The notes under the pieces were generated by a model that saw only the letters and a program-made list of their open reading frames with translations, was not told the origin of the DNA and ran no database searches. Source: Neoroseomonas oryzicola (GTDB lineage: Bacteria; Pseudomonadota; Alphaproteobacteria; Acetobacterales; Acetobacteraceae). Taken from it: a DNA stretch of 64,000 bases. The DNA lies in contig NZ_JAAVUP010000010.1 of assembly GCF_012163135.1 (NCBI RefSeq), positions 62,001 to 126,000 on the forward strand, written 5' to 3'. Of this stretch, positions 53,282-61,383 are shown in pieces. Numbering within the stretch: position 1 is the first letter of the stretch; every line of letters starts with the position of its first letter. The position numbers and the translations under genes are program-made.

Positions 53282-54334
53282 GTGGAACTCTCGGTCAAAG
53301 GCATCGTCCGCCGTTTCGGACAGGTCGTGGCACTCGGCGGCGTCGACCTCGACGTCGCCGAGGGCGAATTCCTCACCATCCTCGGCCCGTCCGGCTCGGG
53401 CAAGACGACCTTGCTCAAGACCGTCGCCGGCTTCGAGATCCCTGACGAAGGGCGCGTGCTGCTGGGCGGCGAGGACGTCACCCTCGCGCCCCCGCGCCGG
53501 CGCGATGTCGGCATGGTGTTCCAGAACTACGCGCTGTTCCCGCATATGAGCGTGGCGCAGAACGTCGCCTTCCCGCTGGAGATGCGCCGCCGCCCGCGCG
53601 AGGAGATCGCGCGCCGCGTCGCCGAGGCGCTGCGCCTGGTGGAACTCGAGGGCTATGGCGAGCGGCTGCCGCGCCAGTTGTCGGGCGGGCAGCAGCAGCG
53701 CGTCGCCCTGGCGCGGGCCATCGTCTTCGGGCCGCGCCTGCTGCTGCTGGACGAACCCTTCGGCGCGCTGGACCGCAAGCTGCGCGAGGCACTGCAACTC
53801 GAGGTGCGGCGGCTGCAGCGGCGGCTGCGCCTGACCACCCTGTTCATCACGCATGACCAGGAGGAAGCCCTGATCATGTCCGACCGCATCGCGGTGATGG
53901 ACAAGGGGCGCATCGAGCAGGTGGGGCCGCCGGGCGATCTCTACGCCCGCCCGGCGACGCGCTTCGTCGCCGACTTCCTCGGTGAATCGAACCTTCTCGA
54001 CGGCGCGGCAAGGAACCGCAGCGCCTCCATTCCCGGCTTCGGTGCGGTGCCACTGCCGGCCGGCCAGCCGGACGGGCCCGTGACGCTGCTGCTGCGGCCC
54101 GAGGCGCTGCGCGTCGCCGCCGATGCCGCCGCCATGCCGTGCCGCGGCCAGGGCAGGGTGGTCGAGACCGTCTTCCTCGGCCAATCCGCCAAGCTGCGCC
54201 TGGCGCTCGACGGCGGCGGCGAGGTGCTGGCCCGCCTGTCGCTTCGCCCGTCAGATCCGCCGCCCGCGCGCGAGGGCGAGACGGTCGCGATCGGCTTCGC
54301 CCCGGAGGACCTGCATGTCGTCCCCCGGGGATAG
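53282..54334 (+). CDS. ABC transporter ATP-binding protein (PotA/FbpC type)
   Basis: A 350-residue ATPase starting with GTG at 53282 (ELSVKGIVRRFGQVVALGG). Walker A GPSGSGKT is at 35-42, the Q-loop at Gln81, the signature LSGGQQQR at 133-140, Walker B LLLLDEP at 153-159, and the H-loop in FITHDQEEAL. The C-terminal regulatory TOBE domain (about 240-350) includes TLLLRPEALRVAADAA and VVETVFLGQSAKLRLAL. This architecture is that of polyamine/iron-type importers. It overlaps the first permease gene by 20 bp. Confidence 0.95.
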   Translation: MELSVKGIVRRFGQVVALGGVDLDVAEGEFLTILGPSGSGKTTLLKTVAGFEIPDEGRVLLGGEDVTLAPPRRRDVGMVFQNYALFPHMSVAQNVAFPLEMRRRPREEIARRVAEALRLVELEGYGERLPRQLSGGQQQRVALARAIVFGPRLLLLDEPFGALDRKLREALQLEVRRLQRRLRLTTLFITHDQEEALIMSDRIAVMDKGRIEQVGPPGDLYARPATRFVADFLGESNLLDGAARNRSASIPGFGAVPLPAGQPDGPVTLLLRPEALRVAADAAAMPCRGQGRVVETVFLGQSAKLRLALDGGGEVLARLSLRPSDPPPAREGETVAIGFAPEDLHVVPRG

Positions 54335-55166
54335 CCGGCGCACCATCGCCCGGCGCCGCGAGACCGCGCTGTTCCTGCTGGCCGTTCCGGCCTTGCTGCT
54401 GCTCGGCATCATCTTCGCCTGGCCGGTGCTGCGGCTGCTGGCCATGTCGGTCGAGGACGGCACGCTCGCGAATTTCGAGAAGGCGACGCTCGACGAGCTG
54501 TACCTGTATGTCCTCTTCGACAGCGTGAAGATCGCCGCCATGGTCATGGCGATCTGCCTGGTGGTCGCCTATCCGGTGGCCTTCTGGCTGTCACGGGCCG
54601 GCCGATGGGGCGTCGCGCTCGGCATGTTCGCCCTGCTGCTGCCCTTCTGGACCTCGGTGCTGGTGCGGACCTACGCGTGGTTGGTGCTGCTCGGGCGGAA
54701 CGGCGTGGTCAATCGCTGGCTGCGCGACGCCGGGTTGATCGAGGCGCCGCTGCCGCTGCTGCACAACACCTCGGGCGTGCTGATCGGCATGGTGCATGTG
54801 CTGCTGCCCTACATGGTGTTCCCGATCTACGCCTCGCTGCTGCGGATCGACCCGGATCTGTCGCGGGCGGCCGAGGGCCTCGGCGCGCCGGCCTGGCGGT
54901 CCTTCCTGCGCGTGACCTTCCCGCTCTCGCTGCCGGGGGTATCCGCGGGCTGCGCCCTGGTCTTCGTGCTGTCGCTCGGCTTCTTCATCACGCCGGCGCT
55001 GCTCGGCGGCGGGCGCGTCATCATGGTCTCGATGCTGATCGAACAGCAGGTGCGCGAGTTCCTCGACTGGCCCTTCGCCGCGGCGCTGTCCACGGTGCTG
55101 CTGGTGGCGACGCTCGCGATCTACGCGCTGATCGGGCGCATAACCCGGGGCGCGCGCCATGCGTAG
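54315..55166 (+). CDS. ABC transporter permease (PotB-like)
   Basis: A 283-residue inner-membrane permease with six helices, starting MSSPGDSRRTIARRRETALF. The cytoplasmic coupling motif (EAA loop) reads RAAEGLGAPAWRSFLRVTFP, which docks on the ATPase. CGGAGG seven bases upstream of the ATG at 54315 supports the overlapping start. It pairs with the next permease as the transport channel. Confidence 0.93.
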   Translation: MSSPGDSRRTIARRRETALFLLAVPALLLLGIIFAWPVLRLLAMSVEDGTLANFEKATLDELYLYVLFDSVKIAAMVMAICLVVAYPVAFWLSRAGRWGVALGMFALLLPFWTSVLVRTYAWLVLLGRNGVVNRWLRDAGLIEAPLPLLHNTSGVLIGMVHVLLPYMVFPIYASLLRIDPDLSRAAEGLGAPAWRSFLRVTFPLSLPGVSAGCALVFVLSLGFFITPALLGGGRVIMVSMLIEQQVREFLDWPFAAALSTVLLVATLAIYALIGRITRGARHA

Positions 55167-55962
55167 GCGCCGGGGCGTCAGCCAGATCCTGCTCGGCCTG
55201 TTCGCCGGGCTGGTCTTCGTGTTCCTGCTGCTGCCGCTGGCAGTGGTCTTCCCGATCTCGCTCTCCTCGGCGGCCTACCTGCAGTTCCCGCCGCCCGGCT
55301 TCTCCTGGCAGTGGTACCAGCGCTACCTCGATGACCCGAGCTGGATCGACGCGACCATCCGAAGCGTGAAGGTGGCGAGCCTGTGCACCGTGCTCGCCAT
55401 GGGGCTCGGCGTGCCGCTCACCTTCTTCCTCGTGCGGTCCCGCCTGCCGGGCGTGCGGGTGCTGGACCGCCTGGCGGCGGCGCCGATCATCGTGCCGACC
55501 ATCATCATCTCCATCGCGCTCTACGGCGTCTTCGCCCGGCTGCAGCTCATCGGCGAATGGTACGGCGTGGCGGTGGCGCACACAGTCCTGGCGCTGCCCT
55601 TCGTCGTCATCCTGGTCAGCGCCGGCCTGCGCGGCTTCGACGAGGCGCAGGAACAGGCCGCGGCCGGCCTCGGCGCCGGCTGGCCGGCGATCATATGGCG
55701 CGTCACGCTGCCGCAGCTGCGCCCCTCGCTCGTCTCCGCCGCCTTCCTGTCCTTCATCAGCTCCTTCGACGAGCTGGTGCTGGCGATGTTCCTCTCCGGC
55801 GCCTCGATGACGCTGCCGAAGAAGATGTTCGACAACATCATGATGGAGATCGACCCGACCATCGCGGCGGTGTCGGTGCTGCAGATCCTGCTGGTCGGCG
55901 TCGCGCTCGGCCTGACCAGCCTGTTCGGCCGTGGCGCGCTGACCACGACCATGACGCGCTGA
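55159..55962 (+). CDS. ABC transporter permease (PotC-like)
   Basis: A 267-residue six-helix permease starting MRRRRGVSQILLGLFAGLVF. The EAA loop is EQAAAGLGAGWPAIIWRVTLP and the PotC-like segment SFISSFDELVLAMFLSG follows, typical of polyamine and putrescine systems. It overlaps the preceding permease gene by 8 bp and ends 8 bp before the FAD oxidase gene, so all six genes from 51111 probably form one operon. Confidence 0.93.
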   Translation: MRRRRGVSQILLGLFAGLVFVFLLLPLAVVFPISLSSAAYLQFPPPGFSWQWYQRYLDDPSWIDATIRSVKVASLCTVLAMGLGVPLTFFLVRSRLPGVRVLDRLAAAPIIVPTIIISIALYGVFARLQLIGEWYGVAVAHTVLALPFVVILVSAGLRGFDEAQEQAAAGLGAGWPAIIWRVTLPQLRPSLVSAAFLSFISSFDELVLAMFLSGASMTLPKKMFDNIMMEIDPTIAAVSVLQILLVGVALGLTSLFGRGALTTTMTR

Positions 55963-55970
55963 GGACGACC

Positions 55971-57302
55971 ATGGACAGTTCCGTCTTCCACCCCGACTTC
56001 AAGGCCAAGCCCTTCTGGTGGGAAGCCATCGCGATGGGCGAGGACGACCCGCCAGCGGAGCTGCCGCCGAAGGCCGATGTCGTCATCGTGGGTGGTGGCC
56101 TCACCGGCCTCAACTGCGCGATCGAGCTCGGCCGCGGCGGCACCAGGGCCGTCGTGCTCGATGCCGAGCCGCTGGGCTTTGGCGCCTCGACCCGCAACGG
56201 CGGCGGGGTGTCCGGCGGCAACAATGTCGGCAAGGGCCTGTCGGGCGCGAAAGGCCGGCAGAGCCCCGAGGAGATGCGCGACTGGCTGCGCGCCATCATG
56301 GGCGATGCCTCCGAGGGCCTGGCCCATATCGAGGCGCTGGTGCAGCGCGAGAACATCCAGTGCTTCTACGAGCGCACCGGCCGCTTCGTCGGCGCCTGGA
56401 CGCCGAAGCACTACGACGGCATGGCGGCGAAGATCGACACGCTGAACGAATTCGCCAATGCCGACGCGTCCATGCTGCCGCGCGCACGCCAGCGGGAGGA
56501 GATGGCCTCCGACTACTACTACGGCGGCATGCTGGTGAATCGCACCGGGAAGATCCATCCGGGGCTCTATCACCGCGGCCTGATGCAGGCGGCGCAGCGC
56601 TGCGGGGCCACCCTTCTCGGCCGCACCAAGGCGGGCGCGCTGACGCGCACGGCGACGGGCTGGCGCGTCGAGACGTCGCGCGGGCCGATCGAGGCGGGCG
56701 AGGTGGTGATCGCGACGAATGGCTATACTGGCTCGTTGACGCCGGACCTCCGGCGCCGGCTGATCCCCGTCGCCTCGCACATCATCGCGACCGAGGAACT
56801 CGACCCCGAGCTCGCGCGCAGCCTGATCCCGAACCAGCGGACGCTGGCGGACAGCCGGCGCATCCTGACCTACTACCGCATGTCGCACGACAACAAGCGC
56901 GTCATCTTCGGCGGCCGCGCACGCTTCACGCAGGTCACGCCGGAAGTCTCGGCGCCGATCCTGCATGCGATGATGCTGGCGCGCTGGCCGCAGTTGAAGG
57001 GCGTGCGGGTGACCCATGCCTGGACCGGCAACGTCGCCTTCGCCTTCGACTACCTGCCGCATATGGGCGTGACGCAGAAGGGGCTGCACTACGCCATGGC
57101 CTGCAACGGCGCCGGCGTCGCCATGCTGTCCTACCTGGGGGCCGAGGTCGGCAAGAAGCTGCTCGGCAAGTCCAACAAGCTGCCCGTCTTCGACGGGCGC
57201 GATTTCCCCACCCGCGCCTTCTACACCGGCAATCCCTGGATGCTCCCGATGGTCGGGAGCTGGTACCGCTTCCGCGACTGGCTGGACAGGAAGGCGGCCT
57301 AG
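55971..57302 (+). CDS. FAD-dependent oxidoreductase (DAO family, amine/polyamine-type)
   Basis: A 443-residue flavoenzyme starting MDSSVFHPDFKAKPFWWEAI. The nucleotide-binding loop VVIVGGGLTGLNCAIELG has GGGLTG at residues 41-46, followed by GFGASTRNGGGVSGGNN, typical of gamma-glutamylputrescine oxidase and sarcosine/glycine oxidases. The C-terminal FAD-binding region includes YAMACNGAGVAMLSYLG. It oxidises a C-N bond of a small amine or amino acid, yielding H2O2 or reducing an electron acceptor. Co-transcription with a PotABCD-like transporter suggests that the imported amine is the substrate; this remains inference. Confidence 0.9.
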   Translation: MDSSVFHPDFKAKPFWWEAIAMGEDDPPAELPPKADVVIVGGGLTGLNCAIELGRGGTRAVVLDAEPLGFGASTRNGGGVSGGNNVGKGLSGAKGRQSPEEMRDWLRAIMGDASEGLAHIEALVQRENIQCFYERTGRFVGAWTPKHYDGMAAKIDTLNEFANADASMLPRARQREEMASDYYYGGMLVNRTGKIHPGLYHRGLMQAAQRCGATLLGRTKAGALTRTATGWRVETSRGPIEAGEVVIATNGYTGSLTPDLRRRLIPVASHIIATEELDPELARSLIPNQRTLADSRRILTYYRMSHDNKRVIFGGRARFTQVTPEVSAPILHAMMLARWPQLKGVRVTHAWTGNVAFAFDYLPHMGVTQKGLHYAMACNGAGVAMLSYLGAEVGKKLLGKSNKLPVFDGRDFPTRAFYTGNPWMLPMVGSWYRFRDWLDRKAA

Positions 57303-57362
57303 AGCCATTTCCGTGAGCATCCTCACCCGATCAGGTGATTCCACCTGATCGGGATCTGCTCT
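57301..57362. repeat. Bounded palindromic repeat element
   Basis: A perfect 11-bp stem, CCCGATCAGGT (57326-57336) and ACCTGATCGGG (57343-57353), with a 6-base loop GATTCC. Outside it, AGAGC (57301-57305) and GCTCT (57358-57362) form a second inverted pair that delimits a 62-bp element. It begins inside the stop codon of the FAD oxidase gene. I recall closely similar ATCAGGT...ACCTGAT elements as common in Alphaproteobacteria, but did not check this. Confidence 0.85.
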
Positions 57363-57378
57363 GGCGCAGGGGGATGGC

Positions 57379-57657
57379 ATGAGCGGTCCGGTCTTCTACC
57401 TCGTCGAGATGGACCCGGCCGCCGAAGCCCTGCCAGCCTTCGCCGACCGTTGCGCGTCGGTCCACCCGACGCATCTGTTCAGCGCGGACTTCGCGCACTG
57501 CACATCCTGCATCGGCGTGTCCGGCACGATGTCCGTGCTGGACATCTACCAGGCCGATGATTGGAAGCTGTTCCACCGCCCCGCCTTCGAACGCCATCGC
57601 GGCCGCGACGCGCCGACCGGCCCGCGGGCCCGGAGCAAGATGGTGATCCGGCGATAG
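57379..57657 (+). CDS. Small unknown protein after the palindromic element
   Basis: A 92-residue cytosolic protein, MSGPVFYLVEMDPAAEALPA at the start, with two cysteines in AHCTSCIGVSG and the segment YQADDWKLFHRPAFERHRG. The pattern of alternating strands and helices and the F-Y-L-V-E start could fit a dimeric alpha/beta barrel of the NIPSNAP/EthD class, but I do not recognise a family. AGGGGG lies a few bases before the ATG. It could belong to the operon, separated from it by the palindromic element. Confidence 0.5.
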   Translation: MSGPVFYLVEMDPAAEALPAFADRCASVHPTHLFSADFAHCTSCIGVSGTMSVLDIYQADDWKLFHRPAFERHRGRDAPTGPRARSKMVIRR

Positions 57658-57739
57658 CCATATCGGCCGTGCCGCGGCGCCAGCCGGACGATGTGCCAGC
57701 CGCGAAGCTCGCTTCGCTCGCCGCGCCGCGGCCGCCACG

Positions 57740-58423
57740 TCAACGCGGCAGCAGCCCCTTCACGCGCTCGAAGGTACGGTCCAGGTGCTGGCCGAGCACC
57801 GCGGCCAGCGCCTCCCCGTCGCGGGCCTGCAGCGCGGCGATCATCGTTTCATGCTCCGCCACCGCGCCGGCCCAGTTCTCGGGCCCGGCATTGCCGATGA
57901 AGCGGATATGGCGCATGCGCGACTGGATCGCCTCATGCGCGCGCACCAGCGCGGCGTTGTCCGACAGGGCGACGATCGCCGTGTGCACGGCCTGGTTGAG
58001 CTTGAAGTAGGCGAGCCTGTCGCGCGCGGCGTAGCGGTCCATCATCTCCCGATGCAGCGCGACGACGGCGGCGATCGCGGCGTCGGTCGCCACCTCGCAG
58101 GCGAGCCGCCCGGCCAGCCCTTCCAGCGCCTTCAGCACCGCGAGGTTGTCGGCCATGTCCTTCATGGTGAGCCGCCGCACCACCGCCCCGCGCGCCGGCA
58201 CCAGCTCGACCAGGCCTTCGCCCGCGAGCACGCGCACCGCCTCCCGCAGCGGAGACCGCGACACGCCGAGCTGGGCGCAGAGCGCGACCTCGTTGATGCG
58301 TGCCCCCGCCGGGATCACGCCCTGGGTGATCATGTCCCGCAGCCGGACCGCGACATCCTCCTGCAGGGATCGCCGCACGATGCGTCCCCCGGCCTGCGGT
58401 TCCTCGAGATCGGCCGCCCCCAT
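57740..58423 (-). CDS. GntR family regulator, FCD (FadR C-terminal) subfamily
   Basis: A 227-residue regulator. The N-terminal winged helix has RLRDMITQGVIPAGARINEV and QLGVSRSPLREAVRVLAGEG, the GntR signature. The FCD domain (about 95-225) contains NQAVHTAIVALSDN and AVAEHETMIAALQARDGE, whose Asp/His residues often bind Zn2+ or a ligand carboxylate. It is divergent from the pdxA2-dehydratase genes, which it most likely controls in response to a sugar acid. Whether it also acts on the transporter cluster is unknown. Confidence 0.93.
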   Translation of the reverse strand: MGAADLEEPQAGGRIVRRSLQEDVAVRLRDMITQGVIPAGARINEVALCAQLGVSRSPLREAVRVLAGEGLVELVPARGAVVRRLTMKDMADNLAVLKALEGLAGRLACEVATDAAIAAVVALHREMMDRYAARDRLAYFKLNQAVHTAIVALSDNAALVRAHEAIQSRMRHIRFIGNAGPENWAGAVAEHETMIAALQARDGEALAAVLGQHLDRTFERVKGLLPR

Positions 58424-58481
58424 CCAACTGCTCCAGTCCCCGCGCGGCGCGAAGGTCGCTTGACGCCCGCCCGATGGCGAT

Positions 58482-58512
58482 ATTACGACATTATGACTGC
58501 ATACAAAATTGC
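58482..58512. promoter_or_regulatory. AT-rich island with repeats in the divergent GntR/pdxA2 promoter
   Basis: Tandem 8-bp repeats ATTACGAC and ATTATGAC (58482-58497) are followed by TGCATACAAAATTGCA, a partial dyad with TGCA ends and ATACAA inside. ATACAA-like half-sites are common in FCD-type GntR operators. The region is the only AT-rich stretch in the 149-bp gap between the divergent genes. Confidence 0.4.
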
Positions 58513-58572
58513 AACCAGTGATGGAACTTCTCGGTCGGCCAAACGCGGCGACGGGATGCTCGGGGAACAACG

Positions 58573-59619
58573 ATGTCCAAGGACGCATCCCTCGCCGGCC
58601 TGCCGCGCCTCGCCCTCGCCATGGGCGACGCCGCCGGCATCTCCCCCGAACTGACGGCCAAGGTGCTGGCCGATGACGCGGTCCGCTCTGCCGCGGAGAT
58701 CACCGTCATCGGCGATGCGCGCGTGCTGGCCGAAGGCGCCCGCATCGCCGGTCTCGCGCTCGACATCGACCTGGTCCGCGACGGGGAGGTGCCGCCGCGC
58801 CGCACCCCGGGCCGCCCGCTGCTGGTCGACCTGCAGCACTGCGATCCCGCCGACGTGCCGCGCGGCGAGATCTCCGAACAGGGCGGCCGCTTCGCGACGC
58901 GCAACTTCCTGCGCGCCCTGAAGATGGCCGCGGCGGGGGAGGCGGACGCGGTCTGCTTCTCCCCCTTCAACAAGGCGGCGATGCGCCTGGTCACCCCGGG
59001 CTACGAGGACGAGATCGGCTTCACCGCCGAGGCCATCGGCTTCCACGGCACGGCCAAGGAATTCAATGTCCTCGAGGGGCTGTGGAACGCGCGCGTCACC
59101 TCCCACGTGCCGCTGAAGGACGTCGCAGCGCTGCTCACGCAGGACGCGATCCTCGACAATCTCCGCCTGACGCATGAGGCGCTGCGCGCCGCCGGCGTCG
59201 CACGCCCGCGGATCGCCGTCGCCGCGCTCAACCCGCATGCCGGCGACAACGGCAATTTCGGGCGCGAGGAGATCGACGTCATCGGCCCCGCCGTGGACGC
59301 CGGCCGGCGCGCGCAGATCGCCTGCGATGGGCCCTTCCCGGCGGATACCGTCTTCGTCCGCGCCAAGCGCGGCGACTTCGACGCCGTGCTGACCATGTAC
59401 CACGACCAGGGCCAGATCGCGATGAAGCTGCTCGGCTTCGAGGCGGGCGTGACCCTGCTGGGGGGCTTCCCCTTCCCGATCTGCACGGCGGCCCACGGCA
59501 CGGCCTACGACATCGCCGGCAAGGGCATCGCCCATCCCGGCGCCATGCGCAACGCGATGCTGCTCGCCGCCCGCATGGCCCATCGCAACGCAGCTGCCTC
59601 CGAAGGACCTGCCGCATGA
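58573..59619 (+). CDS. PdxA2-type dehydrogenase (4-hydroxythreonine-4-phosphate dehydrogenase family)
   Basis: A 348-residue metal-dependent hydroxyacid dehydrogenase, starting MSKDASLAGLPRLALAMGDA. Motifs are LAMGDAAGISPEL, SHVPLKDV, ALNPHAGDNGNFG and MYHDQGQIAMKLLG, whose three histidines bind the metal. The GDxAGIxPE form and the catabolic setting point to the PdxA2 branch acting on D-threonate/D-erythronate phosphate or related hydroxyacids rather than to vitamin B6 synthesis. Unusually, the DUF1537 kinase that normally precedes such enzymes is absent from the window. The stop overlaps the dehydratase start (ATGA). Confidence 0.88.
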   Translation: MSKDASLAGLPRLALAMGDAAGISPELTAKVLADDAVRSAAEITVIGDARVLAEGARIAGLALDIDLVRDGEVPPRRTPGRPLLVDLQHCDPADVPRGEISEQGGRFATRNFLRALKMAAAGEADAVCFSPFNKAAMRLVTPGYEDEIGFTAEAIGFHGTAKEFNVLEGLWNARVTSHVPLKDVAALLTQDAILDNLRLTHEALRAAGVARPRIAVAALNPHAGDNGNFGREEIDVIGPAVDAGRRAQIACDGPFPADTVFVRAKRGDFDAVLTMYHDQGQIAMKLLGFEAGVTLLGGFPFPICTAAHGTAYDIAGKGIAHPGAMRNAMLLAARMAHRNAAASEGPAA

Positions 59620-61352
59620 CCGACGACGCCCCGCCCAAGCTGCGGTCCCGCGCCTGGTTCGCCCGCCAGGACAAGATGGGCTTCTACTACCGGTCCTGGC
59701 TGCGCAACCGCGGCCTGCCCAACGACCAGTTCGACGGGCGCCCGGTGATCGGCATCTGCAACACCTGGTCCGAGCTCACGCCCTGCAACGGCCATTTCCG
59801 CACCGTCGCGGAACACGTCCGCTACGGTATCCTCGAGGCCGGGGGCTATCCCCTCGAATTCCCCGTCATGTCGCTGGGCGAGACGCAGCTCCGCCCGACC
59901 GCGATGCTCTACCGCAACCTCGCCTCCATGGACGTGGAGGAAGCGCTGCGCGCCAATCCGCTCGACGGCGTGGTGCTGCTGATGGGCTGCGACAAGACCA
60001 CGCCCGCCCTGCTGATGGGCGCGTCGAGCGTCGACCTGCCCACGATCGGCGTCTCCGGCGGCCCGATGCTGAACGGCCACTACCGCGGCCAGAAGATCGG
60101 GTCCGGCACCAACACCATCTCCATGAGCGAGCAGCTCCGCGCCGGCGAGATCACGCTGCGCGAATTCCACGAGGCCGAAAGTGCGATGTCGCGCTCGGCC
60201 GGGTCCTGCATGACCATGGGCACCGCATCGACCATGGCCTGCATGGTGGAGGCGCTGGGCGTCGGCCTGCCCGGCAATGCCGCGATCCCCGCGGTGGATG
60301 CCCGGCGGAACGAGCTCGCGCGCCTGGCCGGCCGGCGCATCGTGGACATGGTGAAGGAGGATCTCCGCCTCACGAAGATCCTGACGCGGGAGGCCTTCGA
60401 GAACGCGATCCGCACCCTCGCCGCGATCGGCGGTTCCACGAACGCCGTCGTGCACCTGCTGGCGATCGCCGGCCGTATCGGCGTGAAGCTGACGCTCGAG
60501 GATTTCGACCGCCTCGCCAGCGAGGTGAACTGCCTGGTGAACCTCCGCCCGTCCGGCGAACACCTGATGGAGGATTTCTACTACGCCGGCGGCCTGCCCG
60601 TGGTGCTGAAGGACCTGGTGGAGCGTGGGCTGCTCCATGGCGATGCGCTGACCGCCAATGGCCGCAGCCTCGCCGAGAACGTCGCCGACGCGCAGTGCTG
60701 GAACCGCGACGTCATCCACGCCTACGACGCGCCCTTCAAGCCCCAGGCCGGCATCGCGGTGCTGCGCGGGAACCTCTGCCCGGACGGCGCGGTCATCAAG
60801 CCCTCGGCGGCGTCCCCGCACCTGCTGCGCCACACCGGCCGCGCCGTGGTGTTCGAGAGCATCGAGGACCTGCACGCGCGCATCAACGACGAGGATCTCG
60901 ACATCGACGAGAGCTGCGTCATGGTCCTGAAGTACTGCGGCCCCAAGGGCTATCCCGGCATGGCCGAGGTGGGGAACATGCCGCTGCCGCCGAAGCTGCT
61001 CCGCAAGGGGGTGCGCGACATGATCCGCATCTCGGATGCGCGCATGTCCGGCACGGCCTATGGCACCGTGGTCCTGCACGTCGCGCCGGAGGCGATGGCG
61101 GGCGGCAATCTCGCGCTGGTCCGCAACGGCGACATGATCACCCTCGACGTTCCGGCGCGCAGCCTGCACCTGCATGTCGAGGAGGCGGAACTCGCGGCCC
61201 GCCGCGCCGTCTGGACGCCGCCGCCGATCCCGCTCGCCGAGCGGGGCTACACGAAGATGTACGTCGATCACGTGCTGCAGGCCGACAAGGGCGTCGACCT
61301 CGACTTCCTGCAGGGCAGCAGCGGATCGCCCGTCGCGCGCGACAACCACTGA
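59616..61352 (+). CDS. IlvD/Edd family dehydratase, pentonate (L-arabonate) type
   Basis: A 578-residue iron-sulfur dehydratase starting MTDDAPPKLRSRAWFARQDK. The cluster cysteines are probably Cys57 (SELTPCNGH), Cys125 (LLMGCDKTTPA) and Cys198 (SAGSCMTMGTAST). The GETQLRPTAMLYRNLASMDV and GYPGMAEVGNMPLPPKLL features and the length match sugar-acid dehydratases such as L-arabonate and D-xylonate dehydratases, rather than dihydroxyacid dehydratase. It would convert an aldonate to a 2-keto-3-deoxy acid for the next enzyme. It overlaps pdxA2 by 4 bp and is followed by the lyase-family gene after 31 bp. Confidence 0.93.
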   Translation: MTDDAPPKLRSRAWFARQDKMGFYYRSWLRNRGLPNDQFDGRPVIGICNTWSELTPCNGHFRTVAEHVRYGILEAGGYPLEFPVMSLGETQLRPTAMLYRNLASMDVEEALRANPLDGVVLLMGCDKTTPALLMGASSVDLPTIGVSGGPMLNGHYRGQKIGSGTNTISMSEQLRAGEITLREFHEAESAMSRSAGSCMTMGTASTMACMVEALGVGLPGNAAIPAVDARRNELARLAGRRIVDMVKEDLRLTKILTREAFENAIRTLAAIGGSTNAVVHLLAIAGRIGVKLTLEDFDRLASEVNCLVNLRPSGEHLMEDFYYAGGLPVVLKDLVERGLLHGDALTANGRSLAENVADAQCWNRDVIHAYDAPFKPQAGIAVLRGNLCPDGAVIKPSAASPHLLRHTGRAVVFESIEDLHARINDEDLDIDESCVMVLKYCGPKGYPGMAEVGNMPLPPKLLRKGVRDMIRISDARMSGTAYGTVVLHVAPEAMAGGNLALVRNGDMITLDVPARSLHLHVEEAELAARRAVWTPPPIPLAERGYTKMYVDHVLQADKGVDLDFLQGSSGSPVARDNH

Positions 61353-61383
61353 TCCCGGCACGGACGATCCTGGAGGGACACGC

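Noticed and set aside
58573..59619. Biosynthetic pdxA of vitamin B6
   Set aside because: The context (GntR-FCD, sugar-acid dehydratases) and MGDAAGISPE variant suggest the catabolic PdxA2 branch, though specificity is not proven.
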